A DNA stretch of 15,343 nt, taken from NCBI GenBank assembly GCA_944363005.1, contig CALVTV010000116.1, positions 1-15,343 of the forward strand, read 5' to 3'. Under the pieces are notes generated by a model, which worked only from the letters and a program-made list of their open reading frames with translations, was not told where the DNA came from and ran no database searches. Positions 6,980 to 13,979 of the stretch are shown here, in pieces. Each line of letters begins with the position of its first letter. Position 1 is the stretch's first letter. The position numbers were made by a program, and so were the translations under genes. The stretch comes from an uncultured Clostridia bacterium. Its GTDB lineage: Bacteria; Bacillota; Clostridia; Christensenellales; Aristaeellaceae.

Positions 6980-8290
6980 ATGAATCGTATGAAGAAACTC
7001 GTCTCCCTGCTGCTCGTCGTCCTGTTGTTGGTGCCCTCGCTCGCTTTGGGCGCCACGGAGTTCGACGTCACCGAACCCATCACCATCACCTGGTGGCACG
7101 CGCACGAGGATCAGCTCACCGAGTACCTCAACTACATGGTCGACAAGTTCAACGCCGAAAACGGCATGGGCATCACCGTCAATCCCGTGTATATCGGCAG
7201 CTATTCCGAAATTAACACGCAGTTCATCGCGGCCGCGGCCGCCGGTACCGGCACGGTGCCCGCTCTGGTGACCTGCAACACCTCCTATCCGGCCAGCTAT
7301 GGCAACGACGGCCTGTGCGAAGTGCTGGACCCCTACATCGACGCCTATGATTACGACATCGATGACTTCGGCGAGGGCCTCATCGCCTCCACCAGCTTCG
7401 ACGGCGAGCAGATCGCCCTCCCGTACCTGATCTCCACGCAGGTCATGTACTACAACAAGACCGCCGCCGATGCCGAAGGCATTACGATGCCCAAGACGCT
7501 CGACGAGATGGATGCGTTCCTTGAGAAGGCGACCCTCTTCAACGAAGACGGCACCACCAAGCGCTACGGCACCGTCTTCGGCGGCTGGGACTACTGGTAC
7601 TACGAGATGCTCTACAAGAACAACGGCGTTGAGCTCGTCTGCGAGGACGGCACCACCGACATCAACAGCGAAAAGAGCGTCGAAATCACCACGAAGATCA
7701 AGGAATGGATCGACAAGGGTTACGCCTACTACGCCTACGGCACGAGCGCTTCCTCGAACATGCGTCAGCTGTTCTGGGACGGCGGCGCGTTCAGCGTGTT
7801 CCATACCTCCTCCCTCTACGATACGTACGTGACCAACGTCGCCGCCAGCGCCAACCCCTTTGAGGTCGGCATGGCCTGGTGCCCGGGCGGCAACGACGGC
7901 GAGACGTTCAAGTCCGAAGTTGGCGGCTCGGCCATCCTGATTCCGGCGGCGGCCTCCCAGGCGGAGAAGAACGCGGCCTGGCAGTTCCTCATGTTCATGA
8001 CCAGCCCGGAGATGAACCTCTACTGGGCGGACAAGACCGGCTATTTCCCGACGCGCGCGAGCGTGCAGAGCACCCCGGAATACGAGGAGTACCTCTCCCG
8101 CAAGCCGGCCATGGCCGAAATCGTGTCCATGAGCAGCTGGATCAACCCGCGCAACCAGAACCCGGCGTACGACTCCTGCGCGACCCTCTGGCGTCATGCG
8201 CTGGCGGAGATCTTCAACGAAGGCGCGCCGATCCAGGAGACGCTCGACGCCTTGGCCGTTGAAGTTCAGGAAACGCTTGACGATCAATAA
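6980..8290 (+). CDS. Sugar ABC transporter substrate-binding protein (CUT1/UgpB-like)
   Basis: A 436-residue extracellular family-1 solute-binding protein. It would capture an oligosaccharide or similar ligand outside the cell and deliver it to the two permeases encoded next. Signs are the N-terminal signal peptide, the first strand of the mature domain TITWWHAHEDQLTEYL, NAENGMGITVNPVYIGSYSEI, YYNKTAADAEGITMPKTLDEM, and the C-terminal AAWQFLMFMTSPEMNLYWADKTGYFPTR, typical of UgpB/MalE-like proteins. Unusually there is no lipobox: the signal peptide ends SLALGATEF with ALG as a signal peptidase I site and no cysteine. ATG at 6980 (AAGGA 9 nt upstream) and ATG at 6989 (AGGAAGG 10 nt upstream) are both usable. 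It is the first gene of the operon, followed by a stem-loop. Substrate unknown. Confidence 0.92.
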   Translation: MNRMKKLVSLLLVVLLLVPSLALGATEFDVTEPITITWWHAHEDQLTEYLNYMVDKFNAENGMGITVNPVYIGSYSEINTQFIAAAAAGTGTVPALVTCNTSYPASYGNDGLCEVLDPYIDAYDYDIDDFGEGLIASTSFDGEQIALPYLISTQVMYYNKTAADAEGITMPKTLDEMDAFLEKATLFNEDGTTKRYGTVFGGWDYWYYEMLYKNNGVELVCEDGTTDINSEKSVEITTKIKEWIDKGYAYYAYGTSASSNMRQLFWDGGAFSVFHTSSLYDTYVTNVAASANPFEVGMAWCPGGNDGETFKSEVGGSAILIPAAASQAEKNAAWQFLMFMTSPEMNLYWADKTGYFPTRASVQSTPEYEEYLSRKPAMAEIVSMSSWINPRNQNPAYDSCATLWRHALAEIFNEGAPIQETLDALAVEVQETLDDQ

Positions 8291-8314
8291 GCCAAAGGAA
8301 CCGAACTGGCATGT

Positions 8315-8352
8315 GCGAGGGCGAAGAAGCCACGGCTTCTCCGCCCTTTCGC
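8315..8352 (+). promoter_or_regulatory. Intercistronic stem-loop between binding-protein and permease genes
   Basis: GCGA/TCGC, GGGCG/CGCCC and AGAAGCC/GGCTTCT stack into one long hairpin (8315-8318 with 8349-8352, 8319-8323 with 8342-8346, 8325-8331 with 8334-8340), with a TT bulge and one A-C mismatch. No U-run follows, so it looks like an mRNA stability or processing element rather than a terminator. It would leave more binding-protein message than permease message. Confidence 0.6.
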
Positions 8353-8371
8353 TAGAAATGAGGATGAAAAC

Positions 8372-10096
8372 GTGAAGAAAGATACATTCGATCAACGCTG
8401 GAGGGCCAGGCAGCATCAGCTTGAGCAAAGGCACATTTCCCGGCGCCAACGCGTAGCCGGAATCGTGCTCATCGTGCTGGGCGCACTGCTGGCCGCTACG
8501 GGTCTGTTCGGCTATCTGGTCGGCGATTTGCAGTTCAGCGCATTCACCGATCTGGCCGATCAGGTTTATGCCGCCCGCGAGGCCGCGCAAAGCGCCGGCA
8601 CGGAAGTCACCGGCGCGCTGGATCTGCACGGAGAAGACAGCGGTGTGCGCGTATTCTACGCGACCTATGAGACCGAAACGGAATCGGGCTTCGTCAATGC
8701 GCAGGACTTTGAGTTGGGCGAAGACAAAAAGTCGCTCAAGGGCGAAGGCCTGCAATTCCCCGGCACCAAGGACTACATGAACCTTGTCGTCGCCGAGGAA
8801 ACCCCCGTCACGCTGGACAACGGGATGGAGATGACGCAGAGCGTTAAACTGCGCGGCGCGGGCAACAGCAAGTACCGCAGCCTCAAGCTGACGGTTGAGG
8901 GCCCCGGCACGCTGAGCGTCTACGCCGTCTCGTCCCTGGAAGACGCGGAGCGCAAGCTCGTGCTCTACAACACCAAGGACGGCGCAGAGGTTGCAACAGC
9001 CATGGCCCCCGCGGCGGATGGCAGCACGCTCACCGCGCTCACCTTCACCTTCCCCGAGGCAGGCACGTATTACCTCTCCAGCAAGGGCGACCTGCCGCTC
9101 GCCCCGCTGAGCACCATCATGAACCTCGCCATCATCCTGCTGATTCTGGGCGTGGTGTTCATCTTCAACGGCGTCATGATGCTCCATCAGCGCTGGGAGC
9201 GGATGAAGGATCTGTTCTGCGTGGAGCCCGCGCTCATCTTCTTCCTGCTCTTCGTCTACTATCCGGTCATCGACATGGTGCGCATCTCGTTTACCGACAT
9301 GGGCATTCTGACCACCGGTAAGCAGGAGTTTGTGGGCCTTTCCAATTACAACTGGCTGTTCAATCAGTCCGGCGCCAAGTACTTCTGGGAGTCGCTGCGC
9401 ATCACCGCGACGTATACCTTCTGGGAGGTCGTCATCACGCTGGTCGGCGGCATGCTGCTGGCGCTGCTGTTCAACCGCATGTCGCGCGGCTTCAACGTGA
9501 TGCGCTCCATCGTGTTCATGCCCAAGTACATCGCCGTATCCACCAGCGCCGTGGTGTTCATGTGGATTCTCTACAGCCCCGCGGCCGCCGGCGCCAACCA
9601 GTCCGAGGGCATTCTCAACTACTTCCTGTCGCTCTTTGGCATCACCGGCCCGCACTGGCTCATTGACGCCTCCACCGCGCTCACCGGCGTGTTGATTTTG
9701 ACAGCCTGGCGCGTGGTGGGCTACGCGATGATGATCTACCTCTCCGCCATGCAGGGCATCCCACAGGATTACTATGAGGCCGCGCGCATCGATGGTGCGG
9801 ACGGTGTGCAGCAGTTCCGCTTCATCACCGTGCCGCTGCTCGCCCCGACGACGCTCTTCCTCTTCGTGACCACGTTCATCGCCTCCATGAAGGTCTTCCA
9901 GAGCGTGGACGTCATGACCGGCGGCGGACCGGGTACCGCCACCAACGTGATGGTTCAGTGGATTTACAACCTGACCTTCCAGGACTTCCGCACGGCCCGC
10001 GGCGCCGCGGTTTCCGTCGTGTTCTTCCTGATTCTGCTGGTGTGCACGATGGCCACGATGAAGTATTCCAACAAGAACGTCAATTACGACTCGTAA
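8372..10096 (+). CDS. CUT1 sugar ABC permease with N-terminal beta-rich ectodomain
   Basis: 574 residues, about twice the usual 290. The C-terminal part (about 284-574) is a MalF/UgpA-like permease with the EAA loop EAARIDGADGVQQFRFITVP (469-488), where the ATPase docks, and the family motif GGGPGTATNVMVQWIY. The N-terminal part is extra: a basic cytoplasmic end, a membrane helix (27-50), an extracytoplasmic region (52-248) and a second helix (250-270). Within the ectodomain, residues about 147-243 (SVKLRGAGNSKYRSLKLTV, GPGTLSVYAVSS, FPEAGTYYLSSKG) resemble a carbohydrate-associated beta-sandwich found in secreted pectate-lyase-like proteins; that is recognition by eye. The start is GTG at 8372 with GAGGA 7 nt upstream. 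The next gene begins 13 nt after its stop. No ATPase gene is nearby, so a shared MsmX-type ATPase is likely. Confidence 0.9.
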   Translation: MKKDTFDQRWRARQHQLEQRHISRRQRVAGIVLIVLGALLAATGLFGYLVGDLQFSAFTDLADQVYAAREAAQSAGTEVTGALDLHGEDSGVRVFYATYETETESGFVNAQDFELGEDKKSLKGEGLQFPGTKDYMNLVVAEETPVTLDNGMEMTQSVKLRGAGNSKYRSLKLTVEGPGTLSVYAVSSLEDAERKLVLYNTKDGAEVATAMAPAADGSTLTALTFTFPEAGTYYLSSKGDLPLAPLSTIMNLAIILLILGVVFIFNGVMMLHQRWERMKDLFCVEPALIFFLLFVYYPVIDMVRISFTDMGILTTGKQEFVGLSNYNWLFNQSGAKYFWESLRITATYTFWEVVITLVGGMLLALLFNRMSRGFNVMRSIVFMPKYIAVSTSAVVFMWILYSPAAAGANQSEGILNYFLSLFGITGPHWLIDASTALTGVLILTAWRVVGYAMMIYLSAMQGIPQDYYEAARIDGADGVQQFRFITVPLLAPTTLFLFVTTFIASMKVFQSVDVMTGGGPGTATNVMVQWIYNLTFQDFRTARGAAVSVVFFLILLVCTMATMKYSNKNVNYDS

Positions 10097-10109
10097 AGGG
10101 GGCGATGGC

Positions 10110-11501
10110 ATGCTGAGTATAAAGAAAAGAGCCGGGATTGGGCTGGTGCTCTGCGGCTTCGTGTCCCTGTTCCTCGCGTTTTTGAGCATTCCGCTCAGCT
10201 GGAGCGATACAACGGGATGGATACTGGTCGGGATCGGCGTGGTGCTGATTCTCGCCGCCCTGCCGCTGATGTGGGCCGATGGTATCCGCAACCTGCGCGC
10301 ACGGGGTGAGCGCATCCACCATTTGCACAGAATGCGTCAGAGTGGTTTCTTCGACATTCTGATGCTCTTCGCCATTCTGGCGCTCGTCCTGCTGGCGATG
10401 GGGTGCATCGGCGTCGTCTCCTACAACGCGACGTTCGCCGCGCACGCCAAACTCGCCGCGGGCGATGGGCCTGTGCCCGCAACGCTGGAGGAAGCGCGCC
10501 TGTTGCCCGACTTTGTCGAATACAACTTCAATCAGGATCTCAACCTGTTCTCCCGCAACTATCGCGTGTTCTTCACCATTGCGCTGATCACGCTGGGCGT
10601 TGTCGCGGTCTGCCTGCTGTATATGCGCTTCGTCTCGCCCATTGTCGGCGCGGATGACTCGCTGCGCGTCGCGCATGGCGTATACCGCAAGGTAGCCCAG
10701 GGCGCAGTGGCCTTCCTGCTGACGCTGGTGATGCTCTTCCCCATCTACTGGATGATCATTTCCTCCTTCAAGACGAGCACCGAACTGCTCGCCGCCGTGC
10801 CGACGCTCTGGCCGAAGGAATTCGTATTCACCAACTACCCCAACGTGCTTCAGCGCGCGCCGTTCATTCGCTACCTGATCAACACGCTGGTGACGACGTG
10901 CTGCATCATGGTCACCGAATTGACCATGGGCGTGCTCGCGGCGTACGGCTTCTCCAAGGGCCGCTTCAAAGGCCAAAACGCGCTGTTCATGCTCGTCCTG
11001 GGCGCGCTGATGGTGCCGATTCAGGTGACGTTTGTGCCGATTTACGTGCTCATCGCGCGCCTGAACGCCATTGACACGTACATGGGCATCGTGCTGCCGA
11101 ACCTGGTGAGCGCGTACTTCATCTTCATGCTGCGCCAGAACTTCATGGCCGTGGACGACAGCTATATCGAAGCAGGCAGGCTCGACGGCATGAGCCGCAT
11201 CGGCACCATCGTCAACGTGCTCTGCCCGATGTGCAAGCCCACGCTCATCACGGTGAGCATCATCTCCTTCATCAACGGCTGGAACAGCTACTTCTGGCCG
11301 AAGATGGTCACCAAGACGGAGGCAAGCCGCACCATCGCCGTCGGCGTGCAGCAGCTCAAGAACACGTTCGCCGGCCAGGAGGTTTCCAACTACAACGAAA
11401 TCATGGCGGGCGCCGTCATGGCCATCATTCCTATCGTTCTGCTCTTCCTGTTCCTGCAAAAATATATCATGACCGGCATGAGCAAGGCCGCCATGAAGTG
11501 A
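10110..11501 (+). CDS. CUT1 sugar ABC permease (MalG/UgpE-like) with extended N-terminus
   Basis: 463 residues against a usual 275-290. The permease core occupies about 193-463: FPIYWMIISSFKTSTEL, LAAYGFSKGRFKGQNALFM, VPIQVTFVPIYVLI, the EAA loop EAGRLDGMSRIGTIVNVLCP (354-373), and FINGWNSYFWP. All are typical of MalG/UgpE. Before it lie about four additional hydrophobic helices (7-29, 36-56, 81-103, 152-172), with a basic loop near 59-78 and a 45-residue loop (105-150) predicted outside. That extension matches no standard domain I recognise. The ATG at 10110 has AGGGGG 7 nt upstream; an ATG at 10105 is out of frame. The gene is tightly coupled to the preceding permease. The two permeases would form the heterodimeric pore. 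Confidence 0.9.
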   Translation: MLSIKKRAGIGLVLCGFVSLFLAFLSIPLSWSDTTGWILVGIGVVLILAALPLMWADGIRNLRARGERIHHLHRMRQSGFFDILMLFAILALVLLAMGCIGVVSYNATFAAHAKLAAGDGPVPATLEEARLLPDFVEYNFNQDLNLFSRNYRVFFTIALITLGVVAVCLLYMRFVSPIVGADDSLRVAHGVYRKVAQGAVAFLLTLVMLFPIYWMIISSFKTSTELLAAVPTLWPKEFVFTNYPNVLQRAPFIRYLINTLVTTCCIMVTELTMGVLAAYGFSKGRFKGQNALFMLVLGALMVPIQVTFVPIYVLIARLNAIDTYMGIVLPNLVSAYFIFMLRQNFMAVDDSYIEAGRLDGMSRIGTIVNVLCPMCKPTLITVSIISFINGWNSYFWPKMVTKTEASRTIAVGVQQLKNTFAGQEVSNYNEIMAGAVMAIIPIVLLFLFLQKYIMTGMSKAAMK

Positions 11502-11549
11502 CGGCTGTGGTCCGCAAACCCCTGCGGGCTCCCCCTCAACATAACACAC

Positions 11550-11590
11550 AGAGGAATCGCTCCGCGGCGGTTCCTCTTCTTCCCTCTAAA
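11550..11590 (+). terminator. Stem-loop terminator or attenuator after the permease genes
   Basis: AGAGGAATCGC (11550-11560) pairs with GCGGTTCCTCT (11567-11577) as an 11-bp stem with one T-G wobble and a 6-nt loop, followed by a pyrimidine-rich tail. The tail lacks a clean T-run, so partial readthrough into the metallo-beta-lactamase-fold gene is likely. I see no separate promoter before that gene. Confidence 0.6.
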
Positions 11591-11605
11591 GAAAGGAGAC
11601 TATCC

Positions 11606-12535
11606 ATGCGCAAACGCATCTGTACGCTCCTCCTGCTGCTAACGCTCTGCCTCGCGCACGCCGTCGCAGAGGAAACGCGCTATGCGCAGGTCTTTGACCG
11701 CAGTCAGGACGGCGGCAAGCTGACCATCCGCTTCCTCTGGCTGGGCGAGCAGGTCGCCGACGACAAACCCGGCGACTGCATGATCCTCACCTCCCCCGAA
11801 GGCAAGGTTATGGTGCTCGATGCCGGCCATCCCGCCGCCACGCAGTACGTGACCGACGCGCTGGACGCCCTGGGCATCACGAAGATTGATTACCTTGTCG
11901 CTTCCCATCCGCATATCGATCACGTCGGCGGGTTCCCGACGCTCATGGATCGCTATGAAATCGGCACGCTGTACACCAGCGCGCTGACGTACGAAACCTC
12001 CAGTTATTATCGCGCATACGTCGAAGCCGCCGAGGGCATTGAACACGTGCTTTTGCACGACGGCGACACGCTGATGTTCGGCGAAGAGGTGCGCATCGAC
12101 GTATTCAACCCGCCGGAGACGATCGACTATCCCAAGGACTACCCCAACGGCGCCACGCAGTTCATCAACAACCAGTCGCTTGCGCTCAAGTTCACCTATG
12201 GCGAATCGACCGTGATGCTGGCGGGCGACCTGTATTCCGGCGCAGAGCGGTCCATCGTCGAGCGCTGGGGCGATGCGCTCGACTGCGACATCATGAAGGC
12301 CAACCATCACGGTTCCAACACGTCTTCTTCCTCCGTCTGGCGCAATGCGGTTTCGCCGCAGATCACATTCATCACCAGCGACACCATCGAAGACCTGAGC
12401 ACAGCCAAAAAATTCACCCGCGACGGCCAGCAAATGTACCATACCCTCCTGGATGGCTGCGTGCGCGTTTCCACGCCCGGAGACGGCACCTACGACGTAC
12501 TGACAGAGAAGGACCGCCCGAGCACCCTGTTCTGA
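11606..12535 (+). CDS. Secreted ComEC-like metallo-beta-lactamase-fold hydrolase
   Basis: A 309-residue exported protein: signal peptide 1-21 (AVA cleavage before E22), then a single metallo-beta-lactamase domain. Metal residues are in LDAGH (D72), HPHIDH (H101, H103, D105, H106), AGD (D208) and NHHGSNTSSSS (H234/H235). The stretches NNQSLALKFTYGESTVMLAGD and MKANHHGSNTSSSS are those of the C-terminal domain of the competence protein ComEC and its stand-alone relatives. The ComEC domain is thought to act as a nuclease on incoming DNA, so a phosphodiesterase or nuclease outside the cell is a reasonable guess, but other substrates are possible. The ComEC channel domain is absent. AAGGAG lies 7 nt before the ATG. 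It sits 104 nt after the permeases and may be transcribed with them through the leaky hairpin. Confidence 0.85.
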   Translation: MRKRICTLLLLLTLCLAHAVAEETRYAQVFDRSQDGGKLTIRFLWLGEQVADDKPGDCMILTSPEGKVMVLDAGHPAATQYVTDALDALGITKIDYLVASHPHIDHVGGFPTLMDRYEIGTLYTSALTYETSSYYRAYVEAAEGIEHVLLHDGDTLMFGEEVRIDVFNPPETIDYPKDYPNGATQFINNQSLALKFTYGESTVMLAGDLYSGAERSIVERWGDALDCDIMKANHHGSNTSSSSVWRNAVSPQITFITSDTIEDLSTAKKFTRDGQQMYHTLLDGCVRVSTPGDGTYDVLTEKDRPSTLF

Positions 12536-12898
12536 TTCTCGCCAAGCGAAGTTGCTTCTCATGCGCATGTTTCGGAATATCCGCTGACATCGTTTTTGCG
12601 CAAAACCGTGTGCCCATAGCAAACGCTTCTGCAATCCTTTCCGCTCACTCTGCTGCCAAACCGCTTTGGATAACACACGGCGGCTTCACGGATTTTCTGA
12701 AGATGATTCAAAACGGGTGCTGGATTTTTACCGCAATATATGGTAAGATGTCAACACAGAAGAGCCTTCCTCCCGGTTCAGCGCAAACAATGCGGCCGTA
12801 TCCTTCTCGCTTTTCGGCCGCCTTGCTTTGGATTTGGGCTTCCGTGACGGCTTTCTTCTTTTGAGCTTTTATCCGTACAAAACAAGAGGAGCAATGAT
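12536..12898. other. Intergenic region upstream of the GGDEF gene
   Basis: About 363 nt without a credible gene; an 84-codon frame from 12610 has no ribosome site or family resemblance. It holds the palindromes ATGCGCAT (12561-12568) and TTTTGCGCAAAA (12594-12605), a candidate promoter at 12721-12749, and a hairpin GCGGCCG/CGGCCGC (12792-12798 with 12815-12821) that would sit in the leader of the GGDEF message. No clear terminator for the upstream gene was found, and no known riboswitch was recognised. Confidence 0.55.
12721..12749 (+). promoter_or_regulatory. Candidate promoter of the GGDEF gene with overlapping dyad
   Basis: An extended -10 TGgTAAGAT (hexamer 12744-12749) lies 17 nt after a weak -35 TGGATT (12721-12726). 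The inverted repeat TTACC/GGTAA (12728-12732 with 12742-12746) overlaps the -10 and could be a repressor site. The match is modest. Confidence 0.4.
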
Positions 12899-13858
12899 AT
12901 GACCTTGACTGAACTCACCAGAGAAATCTGGAATATCTATTTTTGTGGCGGCGAACAGACCAATCTGGATATTTTGACCGAACTCGTCGACCCCGAGTGC
13001 GTCATTATCGGCACGGGTAAGCACGAATTCTATCAGAGTATTGAAGCGTTTGCTCAAGCCTTGTCCGCCGAAATGAGTGAACGCAAGGATATTCATTTCC
13101 AGTTTAAAGATTTCTGGTGTGAAGAAAAAAAGCTTACCGCGGATATCAGTCTCGTCTACGGCGGCATCTACATCTGGTGGGAAAGCAAGGACAAGCGGGT
13201 CTGCATCAACATGGACAGCCGTTTTTCCATCCTGTATCAGTTGACCGGCGAGCATTGGAAAATCGTCCATATTCACCAGTCCCTGCCCAATATGGATCAG
13301 CTTGAGGGGGAGTACTACCCCAAAACGCTCTCCGAAGAGATTGAAAAATCGCGGAAAAAAATCGAGACGCTCTCCAAATTGGCGCAAAACGACAGCCTGA
13401 CCGGCCTGATCAATTTCCGCACGTTCCAGGAGCAATATGCCGTGGAACCGCACGAAAACGCCTGGCTTTTCATCATGGATCTGGACGACTTTAAACACAT
13501 CAACGATACATATGGCCACCTGTCCGGCAACCACATGCTGCAAAAACTTTCCCACATCCTGCGCTCCACCTTCCGCTCCAACGATTTGATTTGCAGGCTT
13601 GGCGGCGTCGAATTCGTTCTGCTGTGCAAGGGGTTGAGCAGCAGCAACGCCGCGCGTTCTTTGGCCCAGCGTCTGCTGGATCAGGTGTCGGCGTGCGCCA
13701 AAGAAGAGCCTGCCTGGACCAGCCTGTCCATTGGCATGACCGCCATCCGCGGCAATGAACCGCTCGATGAAGCGATCAATCGTGCCGATTCTGCCCTGTA
13801 TGTCGCCAAGGCGTCCGGGAAAAACCAGTTCCGGATCGCAGAGGGCGACGTCGAATAA
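12899..13858 (+). CDS. NTF2/SnoaL-like plus degenerate GGDEF (GGVEF) signalling protein
   Basis: 319 residues, no signal peptide or membrane helix. Residues 1-130 look like an NTF2/SnoaL-like sensor domain (VDPECVIIGTGKHEFYQS, FSILYQLTGEHWKIVHIHQS). A helical linker (about 141-162) leads into a GGDEF domain (163-312) with NDSLTGL, MDLDDFKHINDTYGH, SLSIGMTAI and ADSALYVAKASGKNQ. The active-site motif is GGVEF (235-239), with Val replacing the metal-binding acidic residue, and the guanine-contacting Asp of the usual GHxxGD is Asn211. The product-binding I-site RxxD is intact (RSND, 226-229, five residues before the GG). It is probably unable to make c-di-GMP and may instead bind it or GTP. AGAGGAG lies 7 nt before the ATG at 12899. 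The gene stands alone. Confidence 0.88.
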   Translation: MTLTELTREIWNIYFCGGEQTNLDILTELVDPECVIIGTGKHEFYQSIEAFAQALSAEMSERKDIHFQFKDFWCEEKKLTADISLVYGGIYIWWESKDKRVCINMDSRFSILYQLTGEHWKIVHIHQSLPNMDQLEGEYYPKTLSEEIEKSRKKIETLSKLAQNDSLTGLINFRTFQEQYAVEPHENAWLFIMDLDDFKHINDTYGHLSGNHMLQKLSHILRSTFRSNDLICRLGGVEFVLLCKGLSSSNAARSLAQRLLDQVSACAKEEPAWTSLSIGMTAIRGNEPLDEAINRADSALYVAKASGKNQFRIAEGDVE

Positions 13859-13930
13859 CCGGGCCCGCATATTTTCTCTTGTTTTCGGCGCAACCCGTGC
13901 AATTTTTCCCGCTTTGTCTCGTCTGAATAG

Positions 13931-13946
13931 ATGTAAGGATTTACAT
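13931..13946 (+). promoter_or_regulatory. Inverted repeat upstream of the secreted-protein gene
   Basis: ATGTAA (13931-13936) and TTACAT (13941-13946) form a 6-bp dyad with a 4-nt centre, 34 nt before the next ATG. It could be an operator. No good -35/-10 pair was found around it, so the regulatory role is weakly supported. Confidence 0.25.
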
Positions 13947-13979
13947 TTGCAAAACCGACATAGGACGGGAGGAAATGCT

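Noticed and set aside
6956..10315. A 1119-codon open frame on the minus strand
   Set aside because: It lies antisense to the binding-protein and permease genes. Its composition (His/Gly/Ala/Arg/Val-rich, no motifs) is that of a GC-rich shadow frame, while the plus-strand products are clearly recognisable.
10080..11549. A 489-codon minus-strand open frame opposite the second permease
   Set aside because: No family resemblance and His/Gln/Asp/Arg-rich; shadow of the permease.
12610..12864. An 84-codon plus-strand frame in the intergenic region
   Set aside because: No ribosome site, no recognisable domain, and it covers the candidate promoter of the next gene.
12536..12898. A c-di-GMP (GEMM) or other known riboswitch upstream of the GGDEF gene
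   Set aside because: I could not find the conserved core of any riboswitch class I know; only simple stems are present.
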